Of a DNA stretch of 64,000 nt, positions 1 to 8,007 are shown one piece after another. Every line of letters begins with the position of its first letter. The first letter of the stretch is position 1. The DNA lies in NCBI GenBank assembly GCA_014656175.1, contig BNBX01000009.1, forward strand, positions 248,001-312,000, read 5' to 3'. The notes beneath the pieces are model-generated. The model was not told the origin of the DNA and ran no database searches. It was given only the letters and a program-made list of their open reading frames with translations. This DNA comes from Streptomyces werraensis (GTDB lineage: Bacteria; Actinomycetota; Actinomycetes; Streptomycetales; Streptomycetaceae). The position numbers were made by a program, and so were the translations under genes.

Positions 1-269
1 AGGGGACGTCTTCCGCTCCCTGTGTCCGGCAGTTTCGATCGCGGTCCAGCGTGCTTGTCGCCGCCACGACCGGATCGTACGCGCCCAACCCCGCCACCGG
101 AGCGCGGCACGTCAACGGACCCCCGGGGCCCTTTGCCCACGGGGCAACCCGCGTGTCGCGCCCGCAGCCGCAAGGGCCTGGGAGCACGGGAGGGCAGGCG
201 TGAGCACCCCGCCGGCCGGGCCGCGCGAAAACCCCCCGCCCGGCACGAGTACCGGGGCCGGAAGAGCCG
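1..269. other. left-edge stretch without a supported gene
   Basis: High-GC sequence before the first supported gene. The open frames here are low-complexity Arg/Pro-rich translations without a convincing start or family signature, as expected of shadow frames in very GC-rich DNA. No RNA gene or repeat is visible. It is the 3' flank of the minus-strand gene that ends at 270. Confidence 0.5.
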
Positions 270-482
270 CTACCAGCGAAACGTCCGCATCCGCATCGCG
301 TGCCGCAACCGCGCCGCCTTCGCCCGCCGAGGCTGCACCCGGTCCCGCAACGCCCGAGCCTCCGCCAGCTCCCTCAGGAACCGCGCCCGCCGCCGCCGAC
401 GCTCGGCCTCCCAGTCCACCTCGCCCCCGGCGCCGCCTGTGCCCCCGGTCGACGGATTCACATGATTCTCCTGCTCAGGCAT
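270..482 (-). CDS. small conserved hypothetical protein (70 aa)
   Basis: A 70-residue basic protein. A Gly/Thr-rich N-terminus leads into a charged helical segment (W-E-A-E followed by an Arg run, then R-A-R-F-L-R-E-L-A-E-A-R) and it ends R-T-F-R-W. It has no membrane segment and no recognisable domain. ATG 482 is preceded by a weak GGGGTGA-like ribosome site. It is transcribed away from upp, so the two share a 137-bp intergenic region. The charge pattern looks like a genuine small protein, probably nucleic-acid binding or structural, but that is only a guess and no function is assigned. Confidence 0.55.
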   Translation of the reverse strand: MPEQENHVNPSTGGTGGAGGEVDWEAERRRRRARFLRELAEARALRDRVQPRRAKAARLRHAMRMRTFRW

Positions 483-606
483 TGCTTCATCACCCCAGTC
501 CGTCCCTCCCGCCTTCCCCCGGGCGGGCGGTTTGACGCCGGCGAAGGGGTGGCGGGTGCGCCATCCCCTTGCCAGGCGCGGGCACGCCGGCCCTCCGTGG
601 CCCGGT

Positions 607-612
607 TAGGGT
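607..612 (+). promoter_or_regulatory. -10 hexamer of a leaderless upp transcript
   Basis: TAGGGT ends exactly 7 nt before the upp ATG and no Shine-Dalgarno lies in between. This is the usual geometry of leaderless actinobacterial genes, with the start codon at +1. No good -35 hexamer is visible. Confidence 0.5.
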
Positions 613-619
613 TGACGCC

Positions 620-1255
620 ATGCGTCTCCACGTCGTCGACCACCCCCTGGTCGCCCACAAGCTCACCACGCTGCGCGACCGGCGCACCGACTCCGCGACC
701 TTCCGCCGTCTCGCCGACGAGCTGGTCACCCTGCTCGCCTACGAGGCCACGCGCGACGTGCGCACCGAACAGGTGGACATCCAGACGCCGGTGGCACGGA
801 CCACGGGCGTGAAGCTGTCCCACCCCCGCCCCCTGGTGGTGCCGATCCTGCGGGCCGGCCTCGGCATGCTGGACGGCATGGTCCGGCTGCTGCCGACCGC
901 AGAGGTGGGCTTCCTGGGCATGGTGCGCAACGAGGAGACGCTGCAGGCCTCCACGTACGCCACGCGCATGCCGGACGACCTCTCCGGGCGTCAGGTGTAC
1001 GTCCTCGACCCGATGCTGGCGACCGGCGGCACGCTCGTCGCGGCCATCCAGGAGCTGATCAAGCGCGGCGCGGACGACGTGACCGCCGTGGTGCTGCTGG
1101 CCGCGCCGGAAGGCGTCGAGGTCATGGAGCGCGAGCTGGCCGGCACGCCGGTGACGGTCGTGACGGCGTCCGTCGACGAGCGCCTCAACGAGCTGGGGTA
1201 CATCGTCCCGGGCCTCGGCGACGCGGGTGACCGCATGTACGGAGCCGCGGAGTAG
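620..1255 (+). CDS. upp: uracil phosphoribosyltransferase
   Basis: Converts uracil and PRPP to UMP in cytoplasmic pyrimidine salvage. The 211 residues match the usual family length. The type I phosphoribosyltransferase PRPP loop is visible at about residues 128-139 (V-L-D-P-M-L-A-T-G-G-T-L), and the N-terminal P-L-V-V-P-I-L-R-A-G-L-G-M segment is typical of Upp. The C-terminus carries the uracil-recognition region (Y-I-V-P-G-L-G-D-A-G-D-R). ATG 620 is chosen because a -10 hexamer lies 7 nt upstream, so the mRNA is probably leaderless. The gene is monocistronic and converges on the LytR-C protein gene downstream. Confidence 0.97.
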   Translation: MRLHVVDHPLVAHKLTTLRDRRTDSATFRRLADELVTLLAYEATRDVRTEQVDIQTPVARTTGVKLSHPRPLVVPILRAGLGMLDGMVRLLPTAEVGFLGMVRNEETLQASTYATRMPDDLSGRQVYVLDPMLATGGTLVAAIQELIKRGADDVTAVVLLAAPEGVEVMERELAGTPVTVVTASVDERLNELGYIVPGLGDAGDRMYGAAE

Positions 1256-1294
1256 CCCCGAGGGCTCACGGCCCCCGCGTGAGGCGGGTTCGGC

Positions 1295-1942
1295 TCAGCA
1301 GTTCTTCTTCGAGGAGGACGCCGGCTCGGGGTTGGCCAGTGCGGTCAGCGCCTTGTCGGCGTCCGCCTTCGCCGTGAGCCCCCGGAACGCGTCGCCGATG
1401 ATCAGGTCGAGCTCGACGCCCTTGCGGGCCGGGTCGGTGCGGCGCTCGGCGCCGGCCAGCTGGGTGCCCAGCACCGGCAGCGCCGTGTCCAGCGCGGTCG
1501 CGGGACCGAGCAGCACTCCGGTTCCCTTGACCTTCTTGTCGAACGTCTCGGGCGCGTTGGCGACCTCGCCGATCCTGAAGCCGCGCTTCTTCAGCTCGTC
1601 GGCGGTTTTCTGGGCGAGCCCGCCGCGGGTCGTGGCGTTGAGCACGTTGACGGTGATCGCGCCGGGGCGGGGCAGCGGCTCGGCGGCTCCCGCGGGACTC
1701 GCCGAGGGCTTCACCGTGGTGCCGCAGGCAGCCTTGGTGCCGACCGCGGAGGCGGAGTCGCCGCCGCCGGTGAAGACGTCGACGAGTTGCAGCGTGCCCC
1801 AGCCGCCCACGCCGAGCACGGCGACGGAGGCGACGGTCAGCACGACGAGCTTGCCGCGCCGCCGGGGCCGGCGCATCCGCGGGTACTTGTCACCCGTGAT
1901 GCGGTACTGGCCGCCCATGCCGGGTGGAGTGAGCATGCTCAT
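1295..1942 (-). CDS. membrane protein with LytR C-terminal domain
   Basis: 215 residues: a short basic cytoplasmic N-terminus, one membrane segment at about 32-52, a Ser/Pro linker, then an extracytoplasmic LytR_C domain (about 85-195) starting I-T-V-N-V-L-N-A-T-T-R-G-G-L-A. It lacks the LytR-CpsA-Psr catalytic domain, so it is not itself a cell-wall ligase; a role at the envelope is inferred. It ends K-K-N-C with a terminal cysteine. ATG 1942 (M-S-M-L-T-P-P) is preceded by TACGCT ending 6 nt upstream, which fits a leaderless start; ATG 1936 is the alternative. The upstream gene at 2051-2347 is co-oriented. Confidence 0.85.
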   Translation of the reverse strand: MSMLTPPGMGGQYRITGDKYPRMRRPRRRGKLVVLTVASVAVLGVGGWGTLQLVDVFTGGGDSASAVGTKAACGTTVKPSASPAGAAEPLPRPGAITVNVLNATTRGGLAQKTADELKKRGFRIGEVANAPETFDKKVKGTGVLLGPATALDTALPVLGTQLAGAERRTDPARKGVELDLIIGDAFRGLTAKADADKALTALANPEPASSSKKNC

Positions 1943-2050
1943 GAGCGCAGCGTAGTGCGCCCGGGCTGCTATGCCTACTAGATGATCATTCGACTGGGTG
2001 CAGTCCAACCCGAAAGGGCCAAACCGGGCCGCCAGAGGGTTCGACGGGTG

Positions 2051-2347
2051 TCAGTCGAGTTCGAGAACGCGCGCGTGGAGCACCTGGCGCTGCTGGAGCG
2101 CCGCACGCACCGCACGGTGCAGTCCGTCCTCGAGGTACAGGTCGCCCTGCCACTTCACGACGTGCGCGAAGAGGTCGCCGTAGAAGGTCGAGTCCTCGGC
2201 GAGGAGGGTCTCGAGGTCGAGCTGCTGCTTGGTCGTCACGAGCTGATCGAGGCGGACCGGGCGCGGCGCGACGTCCGCCCACTGCCGGGTGCTTTCCCGG
2301 CCGTGGTCGGGGTACGGCCGGCCGTTTCCGATGCGCTTGAAGATCAC
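2051..2347 (-). CDS. conserved small protein with ParB-like DG.HR motif (often labelled VapB-family)
   Basis: A 98-residue protein. The C-terminal half holds L-Y-L-E-D-G-L-H-R-A-V-R-A-A-L, which resembles the DG-H-R loop of ParB/sulfiredoxin-fold proteins. Family databases tend to label close relatives as VapB antitoxins, but there is no VapC-like PIN-domain toxin beside it, so that name is doubtful. GTG 2347 is used because TAGGCT on the minus strand ends 6 nt upstream, fitting a leaderless transcript. The LytR-C protein gene follows on the same strand after about 100 bp. Function unknown. Confidence 0.75.
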   Translation of the reverse strand: MIFKRIGNGRPYPDHGRESTRQWADVAPRPVRLDQLVTTKQQLDLETLLAEDSTFYGDLFAHVVKWQGDLYLEDGLHRAVRAALQQRQVLHARVLELD

Positions 2348-2539
2348 ACGGAAAGCCTACCGGTCGAGACGTTCCGGGCGCAGCCATGGCGACGCAGTAC
2401 GCCGCCGTAAAAGATGCCGGAAACCGTCCGAAAACGGTCCGCGCGCCCTTCACGCGCCCTCACGGACCGCCCCGTACGCCACCCCCGGCTCACATACCCG
2501 CCCCCGGTACGCCCTCGCGGACGAACCCGCAGGCGCCGG

Positions 2540-3142
2540 TCACGCCCCCGTGTTCTTCGCGGCCTTCGCGGCCTTCGCCGCCGCCTTCATCTCCTGCTTG
2601 TGCGCCCGTACCTTCGCCAGCGACTCCGGGCCCGTGATGTCCGCGACCGAGCGGAAGGACTCCTCCTCGCCGTACGCGCCGGCCGCCTCCCGCCAGCCGG
2701 AGGGGCGGACGCCGAGCCGCTTGCCCAGCAGGGCGAGGAAGATCTGCGCCTTCTGCTTGCCGAACCCGGGCAGGTCCTGGAGCCGCTTCAGCAGCTCCTT
2801 GCCGTCGTCGACGTCCCGCCAGACGGCCTCGGCGTCACCGTCGTAGTGCTCCACGAGGTACCGGCACAGCTGCTGGATGCGGCCGGCCATCGACCCCGGG
2901 TAGCGGTGCACCGCGGGCTTCTCGGAGAGCAGCGCGGCGAACGCCTCGGGGTCGTACGCGGCGATCTCGTGCGCGTCGAGGTCGTCCGCGCCGAGCCGCT
3001 GCGCGATCGTCGCCGGGCCCTTGAACGCCCACTCCATGGGGATCTGCTGGTCCAGCAGCATCCCGGTCAGCGCGGCGAGCGGGCTGCGGCCCAGCAGCCG
3101 GTCGGCGTCGGGGTCCTGGGCGAGGTGCAATGTGACGTCCAT
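2540..3142 (-). CDS. HhH-GPD base-excision repair-type protein
   Basis: 200 residues with an HhH-GPD fold. The helix-hairpin-helix lies around 121-135 (L-Q-D-L-P-G-F-G-K-Q-K-A), which in endonuclease III/AlkA relatives grips the DNA backbone. There is no C-terminal four-cysteine Fe-S loop. The aspartate that normally follows the hairpin by about 20 residues is not evident, so glycosylase activity is uncertain. The C-terminus is an Ala/Lys-rich tail that may bind DNA non-specifically. ATG 3142 starts M-D-V-T-L-H-L; upstream codons in the same frame translate to a shadow of the neighbouring gene. Confidence 0.85.
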   Translation of the reverse strand: MDVTLHLAQDPDADRLLGRSPLAALTGMLLDQQIPMEWAFKGPATIAQRLGADDLDAHEIAAYDPEAFAALLSEKPAVHRYPGSMAGRIQQLCRYLVEHYDGDAEAVWRDVDDGKELLKRLQDLPGFGKQKAQIFLALLGKRLGVRPSGWREAAGAYGEEESFRSVADITGPESLAKVRAHKQEMKAAAKAAKAAKNTGA

Positions 3143-3185
3143 GCCCCCGATGATCGCGCGCCGCCCGGTTGATCGCGCGTCGCGG

Positions 3186-3908
3186 TCAGCTCGCGCGCCA
3201 GTACCCCAGCGCCTGCACCCGCTGCTTGGGCACGCCCAGCTCCTTGCGGACGAAGGCGCCCAGCGCGCGGGTGGTCGCGGTGTCGCACGCGATCCACACG
3301 TACGGGTCGGGGCCGGACGCCAGCAGGGCGGGCAGTTCGGCGCGGACGCGCTCCACCAGGGCCGCGCCCGCGTCCCGCCGGGGCACCTCCCGCACCTCGT
3401 GACGTGCGGGGTCGGCCACGCAGGGCAGACCGTCGAGGGAGCCCTCGAACCAGATCGTCGCCGGGGCGTCACCCAGGGCGCCCAGCAGGGAGTTGACGGC
3501 CGGCAGGGAGGCCGGGTCGCCGACCACGCAGACATGGGACGGAGAGGGGGCCGGGTGCTCGAAGCCCGTGCCCTGCACGGTCGCCTCGATGGTGTCCCCG
3601 GCCTTCGCCGCCCGCGCCCAGTCGCTGGCGCAGCCCTCGTGCAGCGCGAATTCCAGGGCGAAGGTTCCGGCCTCCGGGTCGGGGTCGACGAGGGTGTACG
3701 CGCGCTGGTGGGGCCTGCCCGCGTTGTCGAACCACAGCCGCACCCACATCGTCGGGTGGACGCCGGTCGTCGCCAGCATCCCGCCGTCGGTGAAGGTCAG
3801 CCGCCGGTAGTGGGCGGTGACGTCCTCGGCGCCCGTCACCGTGAACTCGAAATCCTTCGCGCGCAGCAGTTTGAGGACCGCGCCCTCCCAACCCCGCCCC
3901 TGCCCCAT
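3186..3908 (-). CDS. siderophore-interacting protein (FAD/NAD(P)H ferric-siderophore reductase)
   Basis: 240 residues of the ViuB/SIP family: cytoplasmic flavoproteins that release iron by reducing imported ferric siderophores. The FAD-binding motif R-A-Y-T-L-V-D is at about 69-75. The SIP C-terminal nucleotide domain carries V-C-V-V-G-D-P-A-S-L-P-A and ends with Y-V-W-I-A-C-D-T-A-T-T-R-A-L. ATG 3908 is preferred because GAAGG lies 5 nt upstream; GTG 3941 would add 11 residues. A strong iron box lies 46-64 bp upstream of the ATG, shared with the divergent acylase operon, so iron-repressed expression is expected. Confidence 0.9.
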   Translation of the reverse strand: MGQGRGWEGAVLKLLRAKDFEFTVTGAEDVTAHYRRLTFTDGGMLATTGVHPTMWVRLWFDNAGRPHQRAYTLVDPDPEAGTFALEFALHEGCASDWARAAKAGDTIEATVQGTGFEHPAPSPSHVCVVGDPASLPAVNSLLGALGDAPATIWFEGSLDGLPCVADPARHEVREVPRRDAGAALVERVRAELPALLASGPDPYVWIACDTATTRALGAFVRKELGVPKQRVQALGYWRAS

Positions 3909-3953
3909 GGCGCCTTCACCCTTCGCGTACGATCCCGTCACGTCACGGTTTAC

Positions 3954-3972
3954 TTAGGGGAGCCTAACCTAA
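3954..3972. promoter_or_regulatory. iron box (DmdR1/IdeR-type operator)
   Basis: The 19-bp site TTAGGGGAGCCTAACCTAA matches the IdeR/DmdR consensus (TTAGGTTAGSCTAACCTAA) at 17 of 19 positions; only the second GG replaces TT. It sits between the divergent SIP gene and the GTG of the acylase operon (18 bp upstream). Repression of both transcripts by iron-loaded DmdR is the straightforward reading. Confidence 0.88.
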
Positions 3973-3989
3973 AGCGAAGTGGGGGCACA

Positions 3990-6083
3990 GTGTCCGGTGC
4001 GATCTTCCGGGACGCCTGGGGGATTCCCCATCTGCGGGCGGACGGCACGCGTGAACTCGCGCGCCTGCAGGGACTGGTGACCGCCCGCGACCGCGGCTGG
4101 CAGATCGAGGTGGAGCGCCACCGCGCCCAGGGCACCTCGGCCTCCTTCCTCGGCGCCGGCGAGCTGTCCTGGGACGTGCTGGTCCGGCGCGCCCGGATCG
4201 CCGACACCGCCCGCCGCTGCTTCGCCCGCCTGGAGGAGCGCGACCCGGAGACCGCCGACTGGATCCGGGCGTACGTCACCGGCGTCAACGAGGGCCTGGA
4301 CGGGCACGACGCCCCGGAGTTCGCCCGCGCCGGTGTCCTGCCCGGCCGCTGGGAGCCGTGGACGCCGCTCGCCGTGTGGCTGTCCGCGCACCTCCTCTTC
4401 GCCGGCTTCCCCGCCAAGCTGTGGCGCGACCACGCCGCCGCGCGCCTCGGCGCGGACGCCGTGGGCCTGTTCGCCACCGACGGCCCCGGCACCTCCGGCA
4501 GCAACGGCTGGCTCGTCACGGGGGAGCGCACGGTCACCGGACAGGCGGTCGTCGCCGGTGACCCGCACCGCTTCATCGAGGACCCCGGCGTCTACCAGCA
4601 GATCCGGCTGTCCTGCCCGGAGTTCGACGTCGTCGGCCTCGCCGTGCCCGGCGTCCCCGGCATCGCCCACTTCGGCCACACCGGCACGGTCGCCTGGGCC
4701 ATCACCAACGCCATGGCCGACTACCAGGACCTCTACCGTGAGCGGCTGCGCCGCACCGGCGCCGGGATCGAGGCGCTCGGCCCGGACGGCGTCTGGCGGC
4801 GGGCCGCGCGGCACACCGAGACCGTCGAGGTCGCGGGCGAGGACCCGGTCGAGGTGGAGATCGTCGAGACCGGACGCGGGCCCGTCGTCATCGGCGGCCC
4901 CGAGGGCCTCGACGGCAGGGTGCCGGAGCCGGGACAGCCCCCGCTCGCCGTGGCCCTGCGGTACCCGCCCCGCGTCACCGGCGACCTCGGCTTCGGCGCC
5001 CTGCTGCCGCTGCTGCGGGCCCGCCGCGTCGCCGACGTGGACCACGCCGCCGACCTGTGGGCCGAGCCCGTCAACGTCGTCCTCGCCGCCGACACCGAGG
5101 GCGGCGCCCTGCACCGGGTGGCCGGCCGCGTCCCCGTGCGCTCCGACGCCAACCGCGTCCGCCTGGTGCCGGCGTGGGAGCCCGGCCACGAGTGGCGGGG
5201 CTGGCACGAGCCGCCGCGCGCCGGGCTCGACGACGGCGTCGCCGTGATGGCCAACCAGCGCGGCCCCGCCGCCCCGCTCGGCGTGGAGTTCGCCCCGCCG
5301 CACCGCGCCCGCCGCATCGCCGCCCTGCTCGCCCGGCAGCACCGCTGGTCCGCCGCCGGCATGACCACGATCCACACCGACACCCACCTCGCCTCCGCCG
5401 CACCCCTCCTGGACCACCTGGCCGCGCTCGACGCCCCCGGCCTCACCGGGCCCGCGTCCGCGCTCCGCGCGCGGCTGCTGGCCTGGGACCGGCACATGGA
5501 CGCCGGCAGCGCCGACGCGGCGGCCTTCGCGGCCCTGCGCAGCGCGGTCGTCCGCCGTCTGGCCGCCGAGCCCGCCCTCGCGGCCGCCGCGAGCCCGCCG
5601 CCGTACCCGGACGTCTTCCGCCCCTGGCTCGCGCTGGTCCCGCGCATCGGGTTCGCCCTGGAGCACCTGCTGGCGGCGAAGGACCTGTTCGGCATCGACC
5701 GCCCCGCCGTCGTCCGCGCGGCCCTGGAGGAGGTGGCCGCCGCGCCGCCCGCAGGCCCCTGGGGCGACACCCACCGCCTCGCGCCCTGGCGGGCCCTGCC
5801 GCCCGAGGACCCGCGGGAGGAACCCGGGCTGTCCGGCGACCACGACTGCGTGCTGTGCACCTCCGCCGTGCCCGGCATCACCGACCTCGCCGCCCGTGGG
5901 CCCGCCGCCCGCTACGTCTGGGACCTGGCCCGGCGCGAGGACAGCCGTTGGGTGGTGCCGCACGGCGCGTCGGGCCGCCCCGGCTCGCCCCACCACCGAG
6001 ACCAGCAGCCCCTGTGGCTCGCCGGAGACCTGGCCCCGGTCGTCACCGACTGGGCGCAGCTGACGAAGGAGACCGATGTCTGA
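3990..6083 (+). CDS. penicillin-acylase-family (Ntn hydrolase) amidase, no signal peptide
   Basis: 697 residues. The expected autocatalytic cleavage point is at G170-S171-N172 (G-T-S-G-S-N-G-W), making Ser171 the N-terminal nucleophile of the beta chain; D-P-H-R-F and the P-G-V-P-G-I-A-H-F-G-H-T-G segment are typical of the family. Relatives hydrolyse N-acyl bonds in beta-lactams, acyl-homoserine lactones or siderophore precursors (PvdQ). Most are exported, but this one starts V-S-G-A-I-F-R-D-A-W directly in the catalytic alpha region without a signal peptide, so it probably acts in the cytoplasm. GTG 3990 lies just downstream of the iron box. It overlaps the next gene (ATGTCTGA), showing coupling with the acetyltransferase. 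A siderophore acylase role is inferred. Confidence 0.9.
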   Translation: MSGAIFRDAWGIPHLRADGTRELARLQGLVTARDRGWQIEVERHRAQGTSASFLGAGELSWDVLVRRARIADTARRCFARLEERDPETADWIRAYVTGVNEGLDGHDAPEFARAGVLPGRWEPWTPLAVWLSAHLLFAGFPAKLWRDHAAARLGADAVGLFATDGPGTSGSNGWLVTGERTVTGQAVVAGDPHRFIEDPGVYQQIRLSCPEFDVVGLAVPGVPGIAHFGHTGTVAWAITNAMADYQDLYRERLRRTGAGIEALGPDGVWRRAARHTETVEVAGEDPVEVEIVETGRGPVVIGGPEGLDGRVPEPGQPPLAVALRYPPRVTGDLGFGALLPLLRARRVADVDHAADLWAEPVNVVLAADTEGGALHRVAGRVPVRSDANRVRLVPAWEPGHEWRGWHEPPRAGLDDGVAVMANQRGPAAPLGVEFAPPHRARRIAALLARQHRWSAAGMTTIHTDTHLASAAPLLDHLAALDAPGLTGPASALRARLLAWDRHMDAGSADAAAFAALRSAVVRRLAAEPALAAAASPPPYPDVFRPWLALVPRIGFALEHLLAAKDLFGIDRPAVVRAALEEVAAAPPAGPWGDTHRLAPWRALPPEDPREEPGLSGDHDCVLCTSAVPGITDLAARGPAARYVWDLARREDSRWVVPHGASGRPGSPHHRDQQPLWLAGDLAPVVTDWAQLTKETDV

Positions 6084-6684
6084 CCCGTACGCCTCCCGCC
6101 CGGCCGTCCACGAGCAGAGGGTCGACGGCTTCGGCACCGTGCGCGTCCTGCCGCTGGACCCGGCCGCCGACGCGCCCCTGCTGCACCGCTGGGTGAGCGA
6201 GGAACGCGCCGTGTTCTGGGGCATGAACGGCCTCACCGAACAGCAGGTGTCCGAGATCTACGCGCACATGGAGACCCTCGGCACCCACCACGCGTACCTC
6301 CTCGTCAAGGACGGCGCCCCGGCCGGGCTGCTCCAGACGTACGAGCCGGAGGCCGACCGGGTGGGCGAGTGCTACCCCGTCGAGCCGGGCGACATCGGCA
6401 TGCACCTGCTGATCGCACCCCCGGAGCCGGGCGAGAAGCGCTCCGGCTGGACCGCGGGGCTCGCGGCCGCCGTCTCCACGTACGTCCTGCTGGTCCTGGA
6501 CCGGCGGCGGGTCGTCGTCGACCCGGACGTCGCCAACGAGAAGGCGATCGCCCGGTTCGCGCGGCAGGGCTTCGTCGCCGGGCCCCGGGTCGTGCTGCCG
6601 GAGATCGACCTGCCGGACGTGTACCTCCCGGAGAAGCGAGCACAACTCGCGTTCCTCACCCGGGAGGTAGCCTTCGGAGGGTGA
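6076..6684 (+). CDS. GNAT acetyltransferase of siderophore (IucB/RhbD) type
   Basis: 202 residues with the acetyltransferase fold used by siderophore N-acyltransferases: L-H-R-W-V-S-E-E-R-A near the N-terminus, the central G-D-I-G-M-H-L-L-I strand, and V-V-V-D-P-D-V-A-N-E-K-A-I-A-R-F-A-R-Q-G-F, the signature of acyl-CoA-dependent hydroxylysine or hydroxycadaverine acylases. The start overlaps the end of the acylase gene and the stop overlaps the GTG of the cupin gene, so all are on one mRNA. With the iron box this points to hydroxamate siderophore tailoring; the acyl donor and acceptor cannot be read from sequence. Confidence 0.87.
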   Translation: MSDPYASRPAVHEQRVDGFGTVRVLPLDPAADAPLLHRWVSEERAVFWGMNGLTEQQVSEIYAHMETLGTHHAYLLVKDGAPAGLLQTYEPEADRVGECYPVEPGDIGMHLLIAPPEPGEKRSGWTAGLAAAVSTYVLLVLDRRRVVVDPDVANEKAIARFARQGFVAGPRVVLPEIDLPDVYLPEKRAQLAFLTREVAFGG

Positions 6685-7160
6685 CTCCCGACGACCTCGT
6701 CGCCCACTTCGGACTCGAGCCGATCCCCCGGGAGGGAGGCCGGTTCCGGCAGACCTGGGCCGGTCCCGCCCGGCCCGACGGCCGCCCCGAGGGCACCGCC
6801 GTCGTCGCCCTGCTCACCGCCGAGCCCGGCGACTTCTCGGCCCTGCACCGTCTGCCCGCCGACGAGACCTGGCACCACTACCTCGGCGACCCGCTGCGGA
6901 TGCTGCTGCTCGCCCCCGACGGCACCAGCAGCACCCCGGTCCTCGGCCCCGACGTGCTCGGCGGCCAGCACGTCCAGCTCACCGTCCCCGCCGGCACCTG
7001 GATGGGCGCCCGCGTCGCGGACGGCGGCGCCTGGACCCTGTTCGGCTGCACGATGGCCCCCGGCTTCACCTACGAGGGCTACGAACACGGCGACCCGGCC
7101 GAGCTGGCCGCCCGCCACCCGGACCGGGCCGCACTCGTCGCGGAGCTGGGCCGTCCATGA
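6681..7160 (+). CDS. cupin protein, DUF985 family
   Basis: 159 residues with a single cupin barrel: G-G-R-F-R-Q-T-W near the start, then S-A-L-H-R-L-P-A-D-E-T-W-H-H-Y-L-G-D-P-L, the DUF985 hallmark, followed by V-P-A-G-T-W-M-G-A-R and G-C-T-M-A-P-G-F. Relatives are small metal- or sugar-binding cupins with no agreed reaction. The GTG start overlaps the upstream stop (GTGA) and its own stop overlaps the next ATG (ATGA). Third gene of the iron-box operon; its role there is unknown. Confidence 0.88.
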   Translation: MTPDDLVAHFGLEPIPREGGRFRQTWAGPARPDGRPEGTAVVALLTAEPGDFSALHRLPADETWHHYLGDPLRMLLLAPDGTSSTPVLGPDVLGGQHVQLTVPAGTWMGARVADGGAWTLFGCTMAPGFTYEGYEHGDPAELAARHPDRAALVAELGRP

Positions 7161-7927
7161 GCGAGCGGGGACTGCTGCACGGCCAGGTCGCCCTGGTCAC
7201 CGGCGCCGGCGGCGGCATCGGCCGGGGCATCGCCCGCCGGCTCGCCGAGGAGGGCGCGGCCGTCGCCCTGCACTGCCGCACCTCCGTCGCGTCCGCCCAG
7301 GAGACGGCGGTCGCCGTCAGGGAGGCGGGCGGCCGGGCCGTCGTCCTGAAGGCCGACCTCACCGACGAGGACGCCTGCCACCGGCTCGTCGCCGAGGCCG
7401 CCGAACGGTTCGGCGGCCGCCTCACCGCGCTGGTCAACAACGCCGGGGTCCAGCCCGTGCGGGAACTCGCCGGGATGACGGCGGCCGAGTGGCGCGCGGT
7501 CGTGGACACCAACCTCACCGCCGTCTTCGCCTGCACCCAGGCGGCGGCACGGCTGATGCGCGACCAGGGGGGCGGCTCGATCACCCACATCGCCTCCGTC
7601 GAGGCCCGCTTCCCCGCCCCCGGCCACGCCCACTACGGCGCGTCCAAGGCCGCGGTGGTGATGCACGCCCGCTCGGCGGCCCTGGAGTACGGCCCCTGGG
7701 GCGTGCGCGTCAACACGGTCTCGCCCGGCCTGATCGACCGGGAGGGCCTGGCGGACGCCTGGCCGGAGGGCGTACGCCGCTGGCGGGAGGCGTCCTCCGT
7801 GGGACGCCTCGGCCGCCCGGAGGACGTCGGCGACGCCTGCGTGTTCCTGGCCTCCCCGCTCGCCTCCTGGGTGACCGGCCACGACCTGGTGGTCGACGGA
7901 GGGGCGACCTCCCGCCCCACCTGGTGA
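7157..7927 (+). CDS. short-chain dehydrogenase/reductase
   Basis: 256 residues, a classical SDR. The nucleotide-binding T-G-A-G-G-G-I-G is at 15-22, N-N-A-G at 94-97, and the catalytic set is Ser147, Tyr160 and Lys164 (Y-G-A-S-K). The C-terminus A-S-W-V-T-G-H-D-L-V-V-D-G-G fits 3-oxoacyl-ACP reductase or glucose dehydrogenase-like members. Asp and Arg follow the Rossmann turn less clearly, so cofactor preference is not called. Its ATG overlaps the cupin stop, making it the last gene of the four-gene iron-box operon. Substrate unknown. Confidence 0.92.
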   Translation: MSERGLLHGQVALVTGAGGGIGRGIARRLAEEGAAVALHCRTSVASAQETAVAVREAGGRAVVLKADLTDEDACHRLVAEAAERFGGRLTALVNNAGVQPVRELAGMTAAEWRAVVDTNLTAVFACTQAAARLMRDQGGGSITHIASVEARFPAPGHAHYGASKAAVVMHARSAALEYGPWGVRVNTVSPGLIDREGLADAWPEGVRRWREASSVGRLGRPEDVGDACVFLASPLASWVTGHDLVVDGGATSRPTW

Positions 7928-8007
7928 AGACGTCCCCGCCGCATTGAGCGGACCGCCCGTCCCGTCCGTACTCCACGGGAGGCGAACGGCCGGGAGGCGG
8001 GTACGAA

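Noticed and set aside
3969..6236. Long minus-strand open frame (about 755 codons) opposite the acylase gene
   Set aside because: Its translation is Gly/Val/Ala/Arg-rich without family motifs. It mirrors the codon bias of the plus-strand acylase, the usual shadow in high-GC DNA.
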